From Candidatus Schekmanbacteria bacterium (GTDB lineage: Bacteria > CSSED10-310 > JACPHN01), in NCBI GenBank assembly GCA_016188575.1, contig JACPHN010000061.1, forward strand, positions 1-64,000: a stretch of DNA of 64,000 nt, written 5' to 3'. This document shows positions 38,045-47,582 of this stretch, one piece after another (positions within the stretch are counted from its first letter, which is position 1; each line of letters begins with the position of its first letter). A program made the translations under genes and the position numbers. Under the pieces are notes generated by a model that had not been told where the DNA came from, made no database searches, and was given only the letters and a program-made list of their open reading frames with translations.

Positions 38045-38401
38045 ATGTCATACTTCGATGATGCCCCCGATCGCAACTCCGAGCTACTCCGCGGCGCCGC
38101 CGACCTCCTCGCCGCCCTCGCTCATCCCCTGCGCCTGCGCATCGTCGATGGCCTGCTGCGCGGGGATTGCTGCGTCACCAACATGGTCGATTGCCTGGGG
38201 TTGCCTCAGCCCATCGTCTCGCGACATCTCGCCATCCTCAGAAACGCCGGCGTCTTGGCGGTGACCCGCGCCGGCCGTAAACGGTCCTATCGCGTCGTGC
38301 ATCCTCTTGCCGCACGCGTTGTCCCTCTCTTGTTGAATGGAAGCGAACAAAACGTCGACCGGGAGCTCCTTCCGGTCACCCTCGGAGCAAGCCACTCATG
38401 A
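38045..38401 (+). CDS. ArsR/SmtB-family repressor
   Basis: 118 residues from ATG 38045; longer in-frame starts would lie upstream of the promoter and are rejected. Winged helix-turn-helix: LAALAHPLRLRIVDGLL, then VTNMVDCLGLPQPIVSRHLAILRNAGVL (recognition helix) and the wing VTRAGRKRSYRVV. The Cys pair GDCCVTN at the start of alpha-3 resembles the CxC/C-C metal or redox sites of this family, so a thiol-based signal is plausible. The stop overlaps the thioredoxin start (ATGA), tying the repressor to a redox gene. Self-repression through the palindrome over its own -10 box is inferred. Confidence 0.88.
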   Translation: MSYFDDAPDRNSELLRGAADLLAALAHPLRLRIVDGLLRGDCCVTNMVDCLGLPQPIVSRHLAILRNAGVLAVTRAGRKRSYRVVHPLAARVVPLLLNGSEQNVDRELLPVTLGASHS

Positions 38402-38727
38402 CTGCCGGTACTCAACAACATTTCATAGAAGTAACTGAGGAAACCTTCAAGCCCGAGGTTCTGGAAGCCCCCGGAACGGTGCTCGTCGACTTCTGGGCCG
38501 CATGGTGCGGCCCCTGCCGGGCCATGGCTCCCATCCTTCACCGTTTCGCCGCATCTCATCCGGACATCAAGGTCGTCAAGCTCAACGTCGACGACGCACC
38601 GCAGATCGCTGCATCCTACCGCGTCATGTCCATTCCAACCCTTGCCGTGTTTCGCAATGGCGACATCGTCGCCAGCGCCGTCGGCGTTCAGCCGGAGAAG
38701 GATCTCGAACGACTCGTCAGAGCGTAG
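38398..38727 (+). CDS. Thioredoxin
   Basis: 109 residues, starting inside the arsR stop (ATGA), so translation is coupled. The active site WAAWCGPCRAMAP (Cys-Gly-Pro-Cys) and the cis-Pro loop (MSIPTLAVF) are intact. No signal peptide, so it acts in the cytoplasm as a thiol-disulphide reductase. Being under an ArsR-type repressor suggests induction by oxidative, electrophile or metal stress rather than housekeeping use. A strong terminator follows at 38794-38827. Confidence 0.93.
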   Translation: MTAGTQQHFIEVTEETFKPEVLEAPGTVLVDFWAAWCGPCRAMAPILHRFAASHPDIKVVKLNVDDAPQIAASYRVMSIPTLAVFRNGDIVASAVGVQPEKDLERLVRA

Positions 38728-38793
38728 CGCCCGTTCCTCCCACCGAGGCTGCGTCCGTCGGCCGCGCCTCGGGTCACCCATCTTCGTTTTTCT

Positions 38794-38827
38794 GCGGTCG
38801 GCTCACAAGCCCGGCCGCATTTTTTTT
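38794..38827 (+). terminator. Rho-independent terminator of the arsR-trx operon
   Basis: GCGGtCGG pairs with CCGGCCGC across a TCACAAG-type loop (38794-38818; 8 pairs including one G-U), directly followed by A and eight T's (38820-38827). It is the clearest intrinsic terminator in the window. Confidence 0.85.
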
Positions 38828-38927
38828 GCGCGGTTGCCAATCCGCGTCGATCGGTCTAGGCTCCCCTCATCGCGACGCGCCACGTCGCGCCTTCTTTCGC
38901 ACCTGGTAACTCCACAAGGATGGCGGC

Positions 38928-40336
<1,409 letters not shown>

Positions 40337-40337
<1 letters not shown>

Positions 40338-40960
40338 TGAACGAGATCAGGCGGATTCTCGAGGTCGCGGGCAAGGCGTGCTTTCTGCCCGGCGACGACA
40401 TCGACACGGACCGCATCATTCCAGCGCGCTTTCTCAAGGCGATCACCTTCACCGGCCTGGGCGAGCATGCCTTCGCGGATGACCGCGCGGCGGCCCGCGG
40501 CGCCCATCTGTTCGACCAGCACGTAACCTCGCAGGCGTCGATCTTGGTGGTGGAACGGAACTTCGGCTGTGGCTCCTCGCGTGAGCACGCGCCGCAGGCG
40601 TTGATGCGGTACGGTTTCCAGGCCTTTGTGGGGGTGTCGTTCGCCGAGATCTTTGCCGGCAACTGCACTGCGTTGGGACTTCCCTGTGTCCGATGCCGTC
40701 CCGCGGACGTCGCCGCGCTCGCCGCGACCCTGGCTGGCCACCCCGACGTCCCGGTCGTCATCAGCTTGAGCGACAAGGTCGTGCGCTGTGGCGAGCTTTC
40801 CTGTGCTCTCGAGATGCCCGAAGGGCAGCGCGCTCAGTTGCTCGACGGCACCTGGGACGCCACCGCCGTGCTCCTCCAGGCGGCGGATCGTACCGCAGCG
40901 CTCGCTGCTGGCCTTCCGTACATGTCGGGATTTGCCGGCGGAGAGGACCACCTGGCGTAG
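40337..40960 (+). CDS. leuD: 3-isopropylmalate dehydratase, small subunit
   Basis: 207 residues; the start at 40337 shares a base with the leuC stop (TGATG), so the subunits are co-translated. Characteristic motifs are DDIDTDRIIPARFLK, RNFGCGSSREHAPQAL and FAEIFAGNC. Together with LeuC it forms the swivelling dehydratase that completes the active site. Full length, nothing unusual. It is followed by a 16-bp perfect palindrome (40964-40979) and about 200 bp without a gene before the hairpin cluster at 41171. Confidence 0.95.
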
Positions 40961-40963
40961 GCG

Positions 40964-40979
40964 ACGACGCATGCGTCGT
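40964..40979. repeat. 16-bp perfect palindrome after leuD
   Basis: ACGACGCATGCGTCGT begins 4 nt after the leuD stop. Its core GACGCATGCGTC recurs at about 53770-53781, again just behind a TAG stop. No U-run follows, so a terminator is unlikely. Confidence 0.6.
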
Positions 40980-41170
40980 TCCCGACACGCGTTTGCGGCC
41001 GCCACCGAAAAGCCCCTGGATCCACCGCCTGCTCGGCGTCGTCGCGAGAACGCCCCCCTCCGTCCCTCCCCATAAGCGCCTGGATAAGGGCCTGTCCCAG
41101 TAGAGATCCACTCAGCCGGCGCCCTCGTGTAGAAGCGTGTCGCGTCTGTCTGCCTATCGGGACGCCTGTG

Positions 41171-41252
41171 GTTCTGCCGCGCGAATCAGCGCGGCGGAAC
41201 AGCCGGGCATTGCCCGGCGCCCCGTTCTGCCGACGCGCAGCGTCGGAAGAAC
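41171..41252. other. Three consecutive hairpins ahead of the IS5-type remnant
   Basis: Hairpin 1 (41171-41200) has a 12-bp stem with one G-U or mismatch and opens with GTTCTGCCG; hairpin 2 (41202-41218) is GCCGGGCA-T-TGCCCGGC; hairpin 3 (41224-41252) has a 13-bp stem with one mismatch and again opens with GTTCTGCCG and closes with GAAC. They end 5 nt before AGGAGG, the ribosome site of the transposase remnant, and may be IS end structure that shields the transposase from outside transcription. Confidence 0.7.
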
Positions 41253-41264
41253 AGGAGGTTAGCC

Positions 41265-41560
41265 ATGGGCATGGTCACACAAGGTGATGGTTGGCGTATC
41301 TCCGACGAGGTATGGGAGCGGATGGTCCCGCTGCTGCCGCCCGTACACCACAGCCGCTGGGGTGCCACAATCCACTGGTCGATCCGCGGCGAGCGATGGA
41401 CTGCGCGCTGGGCAAGGCGCCATTGGGCGGGAGAAAAAACGGGTCCCAACCCGACGGATCGCGGCAAACGCGTGGTCAAGCGCAGCGTGCTCGCGGGCGT
41501 CCTCACTTCCCGAAAAGCCTCCTCTGGCGCTGGCCATGACCCCGCCGCATCTCGGCGGCA
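41265..41560 (+). mobile_element. Decayed IS5-family transposase remnant
   Basis: ATG 41265 has AGGAGG 6 nt upstream and begins with the family's N-terminal text (GWRISDEVWERMVPLLPP). The frame then shifts (CHNPLVDPRRAMD continues in another frame) and returns as KTGPNPTDRGKRVVKRSVLAG, the start of the DDE domain of the second ORF type. The stretch between and the catalytic remainder are missing, so it is dead through deletions and frameshifts. From about 41560 to 41745 I see only residue, with no recognisable end. The left end may include the three hairpins. Confidence 0.65.
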
Positions 41561-41745
41561 AGGCCAGGGTGTGCCGGCGGATCATGGCCCCTGGCTCGGG
41601 GGGCTGCCGGCTGCCGAAGCCTGGTCGCCAAGCACTACCCCACGGACTTCCGGGCAGGTCAGCTTCGGCCCCGACGCCTCTTGCGCCGCGCGGCGCTGCG
41701 AACCACAATCACGAGCAATCGATGCTGATCGCTCAGGAGGTCCGA

Positions 41746-44700
41746 ATGCCGCGGCGCGTCATGTCGCGCGCGCTGATTCTGCGCGTGGCGTGGTTCGCCT
41801 GCGTCCTCGCCATGACCGCCGTGCCGGGTGCCGCGCGCGTCGTGGGCGACTCCTTCGAAACCGGTGATTTTGGCGCGCTGCCGTGGAAGCCCAGCCCCGC
41901 GGCGTCGTGGCAGGTCGTCGCGGGCGATGCGGTCGATGGCGTCTACGCGGCCCGGTCGGCGCCGCTCGCTGACGGGAGCGCCGCCGTTCTCGAAGTGACG
42001 CTCACGCTGGTAGCGTCAGGTAACGTCAGCTTCTGGTTTCGGACCTCGACGGAGGCCGGGGCCGACTGGTTGGTGTTCGGGGTGCGGGGCGCTTCGGGGA
42101 CGCTCTACGAAAAGGACCGCTGGTCGGGGGAAATGCCGTGGACCCAGGCGTCGTACGGGCTAACCAGCGGCACCTGGACCTTCCACTGGAGGTACGAGAA
42201 GAGCGCCGCAGGCAACGCGGGCAGCGACGCGGTCTGGATCGACCTTGCCGACTTCCCGAGCTTCACCTTGCCCCCCACGCCGACGGTGACCGGGACGCCC
42301 ACCGCGACGCGCACGGCGACCGCCACCCGCACGCCGACTCCGACGCGCACCGCGACGCGGACGCCGAGTCCCACCCGCACGCCAACAGCGACTCCCTCGT
42401 CCACGGCCACCGTCACCTCCACGCCGACGCTCGGGCCGAGCGCCACCGCGACCCCGACCCGGACGGCGTTTCCGGTGATCACACCGCCGTTCGGCGATAC
42501 CAGCGCCAGCGCGTACGCTCCTTTTCTCCACCTCATCGACAGCTCGCCGCGCGCCATCCGCCAGGGCTGGAACCAGTGGACGCCCGACCGCGGCAACCAG
42601 GAGTTTGTCGCCTACGTTCTCATGTACAGGACCGCGCGCATCGTGCCGAGCTCCGGGGTGAACCTGCTCCTGCCGCTGGCCGCGTTCCCGCTGCTCTTCG
42701 CGGGGCGGTGGTCCCCGCGCCGCCGCCGCCTGGCGCTCGCCCTCGCCGCCGGCGGCAGCGCTGCGGTCGCTCTCGCGCTGGTCGCCACGGCCGTGAATGC
42801 TCCGGCCACGTCGCTCGATAACGCCGTCATCGCCTACATCGACGATGTCGGCACGACCGAATACACCGACAACCAGGTGGTTCCCGGGTCGCACTATGAA
42901 TACGTGCTCAAGGTGATCACCCGGGAAGGGGAGTTTCGCGAGGGGCGCGGCAGCGTCCAGGTGGAACGTCTGAGCAACGTCGTGCCCGCGCGCGCCGACG
43001 ATCTGCTGGAACGCTGGGATCTCACCTTCGAATGGCGAGACGAAATCCGGGACGACCTGCGCTGCCCCGCCGGCGCTGCCACGGCGGTGCCGATGACGGC
43101 GCGGCTCACGGCGACGGTAAAACTGAGCTGGGTGCTGTACGACTGCCTCAATTCGGCGCTGTCCTACTGCCGGCACGGCACGGAACCCGAGGAGTGGGTG
43201 TGGTACGAAAAGGACCCGCTGCCGGTGTCGGTGTCGCTGACGAGCACCCGCGGACAGTGCCTGGTCGAGGAGGAGGGAGACGGCTGGAGCCACGTCACAG
43301 ACACCTATAAGGTGCTCGACCGGCCCGTGGACAATCTCGAGGCGCGGGTGGGGCTGCACCGGTCACGGTCGGAGGCGATCGACGTCGAGTACATCTGGGT
43401 TAATGGCAGCTACGGCGGCGGCTTCGCGAGCGGCGCGACGGTGGCGCGCACCTTCGCCTGCGGCAACCACGGCGACTTGTACGGGTGTGAGGAGGGCGAG
43501 GAGGAATACTTGGGAGGCTTGCGCATTCCTCACTGGCTTGCGGGTAACGGCGCCTTCTTCGAGATTCCGGTGGCGCCCTCCGGCGGCGCGCGCCGCGGCG
43601 GACCGGGAAGCGTGGACTGGGAAGGCGACGGCAGCGCGACCAACGACGATGGCGAGACGGCCCAGGACGCCACCGAGGGGGAGACGCGCTGGAAATTCCG
43701 GTATCGCAACGACACGCCGCGCAACTTCCTTCCGTCCGGCGACCCCGCCCAACCTGGGAAACCCGCCGCCACGGTCAGCTACGGCATCGAGGCGGTGCCG
43801 AAATACGCGGCGGAGCGCGCCAAGCTCACCTTCGCCACGGCGAGCACAGCCTTTCCGGGCATCGCGACCAACTTCCCGGCGGACTCGCCCGGGAGCGAGG
43901 ACGATGTGTCCTACCGGATTACCTACCAGCAGGGCGGCGCGCCGAGGGAAGTCGCGCTGAGCTCGACCGGGGTGTTCGCCTATCCACAGCTCGCCTATCG
44001 CCACGTCGCGCCGCTGTTCTGGGACGCCGGTCTTGCCGTGCCGATGCGCTACGCGACGGGGTCGACGCCGGAGGACAGTCGGGAGGCGCTGGAAACCGCG
44101 GTGATTGAGGCTAGTACTACCGACTTCGGGGCGCACGGGCACTTCGCCGTGGAGGTGGAGGTAGAGGGCGAGAAGAGCTACGTGGGGCTGCCCGCGGGTG
44201 CGGGGGGACCGGCGAAAGAGCTCTTGCAACTGCCGCGGGACAACGACCTCAACGGCTTCCCTGACGCGGGCTGGGACGTGCTGGCCGACTGGGAAACGAA
44301 CCAGACCGTGCACGTGAGCGATGCCGGGCTCGATTGGGCGGCCGATCTGGATGGTGACCCCGCGCCCGACGACCAGCCGCCCGCGGCAGGGCGACTCGGC
44401 GACGGGCTGACGACCTACGAGGAGTTTCGCGGATTCGTCGTGCGCGACCATCACCGGCGCACCCATCCCGGGTGGAAAGACTACTTCGTGTTCGTAAAGG
44501 AACCCGACGACGAGCTCTACTACGGCGCCGGCTTCCTGATCGGCAGCGGTGTCACCATCCACCGAGTGGATGCGGACGAGCACGCGTCCAAGCGCATCAA
44601 CGGCAACGGCAAAGGCGTTCTTCCGGGCCATCACGACCAGGACCTCGCGTTCATCGAGGTCGTGAGGGGGTACTTCGAGCCGGAAAAAACCACGTACGGC

Positions 44701-45240
44701 AAGACCTTCAGCCTGACCGGAAGTAACGACGTCCCCAACGCCACCCTCTACTCCGAGGTCTACCTGTCCGCCTTTGTGGACGGCGCGATTATCCCGCCGC
44801 CAGGGCGCACGCTGACCACACAATTCGTCCCCGGCATCGGCGACCACCTGATCACCGGGCTCGAGGCGAAATGGTATCGCTACGCGGACGGCGACTCGTC
44901 ACCGCTCGAGCTGATCGTCGGGCCGCACGAAGGCAGCGGACCGGTGGCGGCGGTGCGCGCGGGCGACGACGTCTACGCGGAGGTCGCCGAGCCGTTCACA
45001 CCCCCGCCCGGATCGCGGTATCACATCCTGCGCACCGAAGAGCACAAGCACGATCAGGTGCGCAAGGTCATCGGACATGAGGGCGGACACTCCATTCACA
45101 TCATCCATTACGCGTACTACGCGGTTCCCCCGGAAAACGGAAATCCGACGCTGATGGCGACGGAGAGCCTGCTGTACCCACCGCCCCGCGTCTTCGGCCC
45201 AGCCGATCTCGGCCAGGTGCGCCTGCACGCCAACCCATGA
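41746..45240 (+). CDS. Secreted zincin-like protein with Thr-Pro linker
   Basis: About 1164 residues from ATG 41746 (AGGAGG 5 nt upstream); the open frame extends further 5' through IS debris and is ignored there. The N-terminus has a signal peptide (LRVAWFACVLAMTAVPGAA), then an about 140-residue jelly-roll-like domain (SFETGDFGALPW...VSFWFRTSTEAG). A Thr/Pro-rich linker (residues about 178-240) leads to a domain interrupted by a hydrophobic Arg-flanked segment (LLLPLAAFPLLFAG...). Near residue 1110 is HEGGHSIHIIHYAY: the HExxH zinc motif with a further His at position 11, as in metzincins, though the usual Gly is His. I infer an exported metallopeptidase or a relative; the middle 700 residues are unassigned. 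Confidence 0.72.
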   Translation: MPRRVMSRALILRVAWFACVLAMTAVPGAARVVGDSFETGDFGALPWKPSPAASWQVVAGDAVDGVYAARSAPLADGSAAVLEVTLTLVASGNVSFWFRTSTEAGADWLVFGVRGASGTLYEKDRWSGEMPWTQASYGLTSGTWTFHWRYEKSAAGNAGSDAVWIDLADFPSFTLPPTPTVTGTPTATRTATATRTPTPTRTATRTPSPTRTPTATPSSTATVTSTPTLGPSATATPTRTAFPVITPPFGDTSASAYAPFLHLIDSSPRAIRQGWNQWTPDRGNQEFVAYVLMYRTARIVPSSGVNLLLPLAAFPLLFAGRWSPRRRRLALALAAGGSAAVALALVATAVNAPATSLDNAVIAYIDDVGTTEYTDNQVVPGSHYEYVLKVITREGEFREGRGSVQVERLSNVVPARADDLLERWDLTFEWRDEIRDDLRCPAGAATAVPMTARLTATVKLSWVLYDCLNSALSYCRHGTEPEEWVWYEKDPLPVSVSLTSTRGQCLVEEEGDGWSHVTDTYKVLDRPVDNLEARVGLHRSRSEAIDVEYIWVNGSYGGGFASGATVARTFACGNHGDLYGCEEGEEEYLGGLRIPHWLAGNGAFFEIPVAPSGGARRGGPGSVDWEGDGSATNDDGETAQDATEGETRWKFRYRNDTPRNFLPSGDPAQPGKPAATVSYGIEAVPKYAAERAKLTFATASTAFPGIATNFPADSPGSEDDVSYRITYQQGGAPREVALSSTGVFAYPQLAYRHVAPLFWDAGLAVPMRYATGSTPEDSREALETAVIEASTTDFGAHGHFAVEVEVEGEKSYVGLPAGAGGPAKELLQLPRDNDLNGFPDAGWDVLADWETNQTVHVSDAGLDWAADLDGDPAPDDQPPAAGRLGDGLTTYEEFRGFVVRDHHRRTHPGWKDYFVFVKEPDDELYYGAGFLIGSGVTIHRVDADEHASKRINGNGKGVLPGHHDQDLAFIEVVRGYFEPEKTTYGKTFSLTGSNDVPNATLYSEVYLSAFVDGAIIPPPGRTLTTQFVPGIGDHLITGLEAKWYRYADGDSSPLELIVGPHEGSGPVAAVRAGDDVYAEVAEPFTPPPGSRYHILRTEEHKHDQVRKVIGHEGGHSIHIIHYAYYAVPPENGNPTLMATESLLYPPPRVFGPADLGQVRLHANP

Positions 45241-45250
45241 GAGGACGGTC

Positions 45251-46343
45251 ATGAACAAGCTGATCACATCCGTCGTCCTGTTACTCGCGCTCGCCGCGAC
45301 GGGCGCGGCAGTGGCCGCGGCGCGCGAGCCGCGAAGTGCCTTGACCAGCCGCTACTTGCGTTTCCGCGTTTCCAACGGCATGAATGATCGTACCAACGTC
45401 ATTCCGGAGTACAAGTTTGCCGCCCGCTTCATCGGCCGAGTCGGGCTCAGCAACGGGAGCAGCGTCGGACCCACTCCCCCGCTGCGCGCCCGTGGTGCGT
45501 CGTGGCAGGACTTCCTGCGCCTGGAAGTATGGCATGACGGCGAGCGCGCCGAGTCGTGGTTGGAGCTGAGCTTCGACATCGACACGTCGTACAGCGGCCT
45601 CGCAATTCCCCAGGAGATCGATGATGTCCGAAAATGGCAAAAGACCGACAAGCTGCACCCGCCGGCGGAGCTGCGACCCGACAGCGGCGTCGCCATCCCC
45701 TTCGAGGTCCGCCCGCGCGACGGCTGTCCGTTGCGGCTCGGTACCTACAAGATCGTCGCCTCCTTCGACCCATCCATCGCGCGCTCCCCGGAGCTCGCGT
45801 GGATTGCCAGGTTTACACCCAAGTCCGCGGAGTACACCCAAGTCCGCGGAGTGGCGCGTCGGCCTCACCGCCGAGGAGCTTGCCATCCCCTCGCATCGCG
45901 CCGAGCTCTTGCTCCACAGCATTGTCAAGGAATGGCGGAGCGAAACCAGCAGGCGGCGCCGTTTCGCGGAATTCTGGCTCGCGGAATACGAGAAGGATCC
46001 GAGTGAGGGCTATCTCCTGGCGAACGCCATGTCGAACATTGACGACTGGGATGAAATCGAGCGGCTCCTGCTGAGGGCGATCGCGTGGCTCGAGGCCGGC
46101 GGCCGGTTTTCCAGCTTGTCTTGGGTCGGCTACACCCAACCCGAGATCGTGAAGAAGTCCTTGGAAGGGCTCCGGCGCCTGAAGGCCGAAGGCAAGACGC
46201 AGGACGACTGGCAAATCTACTTCGGTTCGGAGTTCCTCACTCCGAAGCCTATCCGCAAGGACAAGGTGTACGAGAATACTCTTTTCCCTCCCCTGCCCCC
46301 AAAGACGTACCCGCCCTACTGCCAGTTGCCGATGAAGCCGTAG
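45251..46343 (+). pseudogene. Exported protein broken by a 19-bp tandem duplication
   Basis: Starts 10 bp after the zincin-like gene (ATG 45251, GAGAGGA 6 nt upstream), so the pair is an operon. A signal peptide (MNKLITSVVLLLALAATGAA) precedes a beta-rich domain (SRYLRFRVSNGMND...DFLRLEVWHDGERAESWLEL). At 45815-45852 a 19-bp unit is present twice; translation changes frame there and ends at 46006. Removing one unit gives ...FTPKSAEWRVGLTAEELAIPSH... and an uninterrupted 357-residue protein to 46343, whose C-terminal half is helical and Trp/Glu-rich. The span is divisible by three only without the extra copy. Function unknown; possibly an inhibitor, chaperone or partner of the neighbouring peptidase. 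Confidence 0.75.
45815..45852. repeat. 19-bp tandem duplication (frame-breaking)
   Basis: acacccaagtccgcggagt occurs at 45815-45833 and again at 45834-45852 without a gap. The unit is 1 modulo 3, so it shifts the reading frame of the exported-protein gene. Confidence 0.95.
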
Positions 46344-46551
46344 CTGGATGGGCTCGGAACCAGGCTCGGAGCGAGCACCTGTCTATTTTCAGTGCGCGAG
46401 CTTTTTCCGGGCAGGCGGTGCACGGCGCGACGATTCGTGACTTCCTTTCAACAGGGCGCTGTCCTATGGTATTCGTGGAGCAGGCGTTTTGTTGTCCCTC
46501 AGGCATGAGCAACCCAGCGACATGAGGGAATAGCAGACGCCTACATCGCCC

Positions 46552-47562
46552 CTACGACGGCCGCCGGCCGACCACCAAGCCCTGCGTGCGCGTGCTCTCC
46601 AGTCGCACCGCCGAGACTTCGGCGAACCCCGTCTCGGTGAGCCACTCCGCGAGCTCTTCCTGCGTGTAGGCATTGCCGTTTTCCGTGAACACGGCCATGT
46701 TGACGGCAAACATGACGGCATCGCGAGGCCCCAGCCGGTCGCGCGCCAAAAAAAAGTCCTTGACCCCGATCATGCCGCCCGGAGCGAGTGCCTCGAAGCA
46801 GCGTCGCAGCAGCGCGCGGTTCTGCTCCGGGCTGTAGATGTGCGCGATGTTGGATAGCAGCACGCGCTCGAACCCTCCGCCGAACGGCACCGCGAAGAAG
46901 TCCCCCGCGACGAAGGTCACGCGCTCGGCGGCGCCGGCAGCGGCGATCTTCTCCTTGGCGATGTCGATCACCGCGGACGTATCGACGATGGTCGCCTCCA
47001 GATAGGGGTTTTGCTCGAGCGCCGCGAGCACATAGGCGCCGGCGCCGCCGCCGACATCGAGCAGCTTGGCCGCGGTTTCGATGTGCAAGCGCCGGACAGC
47101 CTCCTCGGCGGAGGCGCGCGAGCGAACAAACAGCGTTTCCTGAAAGCAGCGCAGGTCGGCGACGCTTTTCCCCGTCGCCGCGGTTTCGCGCGGGCGGCCG
47201 TCGCGCACGACCTCGGCGAGATGGACCCAACCCATCTGTAGCTGGTGAAGATGCCGAAGGCGATGATAGAGACCGTCTGGATGCGCCTCGAAGAGCAGCT
47301 CGCCCGTCGTCCCGCGATAGGTCCCACGCAGCGTCCGCTCCGCGAACCCAAGCATGACGAGCGCGTCGAGAAGGACGCGCAGCCGCCGCGGCTCGGCGCC
47401 GACGGCTGTCGCCAGATCCGCAGGTTTCATGCCGTTCGGTTTCCTGGCCATCGCGGCAAAAACACCGAGCTCGGTTGCCGCCATCAGGACGCTCGCGGCC
47501 TCAAACCCGCGCGCCGCTTCTTCGATCTCTTCCGCCGTCCAACGCTGTTGTGGTTGTTCCAT
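46552..47562 (-). CDS. SAM-dependent O-methyltransferase-type protein
   Basis: 336 residues; ATG 47562 with AGGAG 6 nt upstream. The N-terminal 100 residues are the winged-helix dimerisation domain of the Methyltransf_2 family (ATELGVFAAMARKPNGMKPADLA...). The catalytic Rossmann domain starts at LLDVGGGAGAYVLAAL (SAM motif I, about 175-190), with the acidic ligand VDTS after strand 2 and later APGGMIGVKDFFLAR. Relatives methylate hydroxyl groups of small aromatics, carotenoids or polyketides; the substrate is unknown here. It follows leuS by 20 bp on the same strand, probably by co-transcription without functional link. The 208 bp after it (46344-46551) hold no clear terminator. Confidence 0.87.
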   Translation of the reverse strand: MEQPQQRWTAEEIEEAARGFEAASVLMAATELGVFAAMARKPNGMKPADLATAVGAEPRRLRVLLDALVMLGFAERTLRGTYRGTTGELLFEAHPDGLYHRLRHLHQLQMGWVHLAEVVRDGRPRETAATGKSVADLRCFQETLFVRSRASAEEAVRRLHIETAAKLLDVGGGAGAYVLAALEQNPYLEATIVDTSAVIDIAKEKIAAAGAAERVTFVAGDFFAVPFGGGFERVLLSNIAHIYSPEQNRALLRRCFEALAPGGMIGVKDFFLARDRLGPRDAVMFAVNMAVFTENGNAYTQEELAEWLTETGFAEVSAVRLESTRTQGLVVGRRPS

Positions 47563-47582
47563 GACAAGCTCCTGGCGGCAGA

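Noticed and set aside
41284-41745. Extension of the zincin-like gene into the IS remnant
   Set aside because: Residues there are antisense or out-of-frame transposase debris; ATG 41746 has AGGAGG and opens a signal peptide.
42280-42480. Repetitive acgccgacc-type DNA considered as a satellite or CRISPR-like array
   Set aside because: It encodes the Thr-Pro linker of the secreted protein, and the periodicity is codon-level (6 bp), without spacers.
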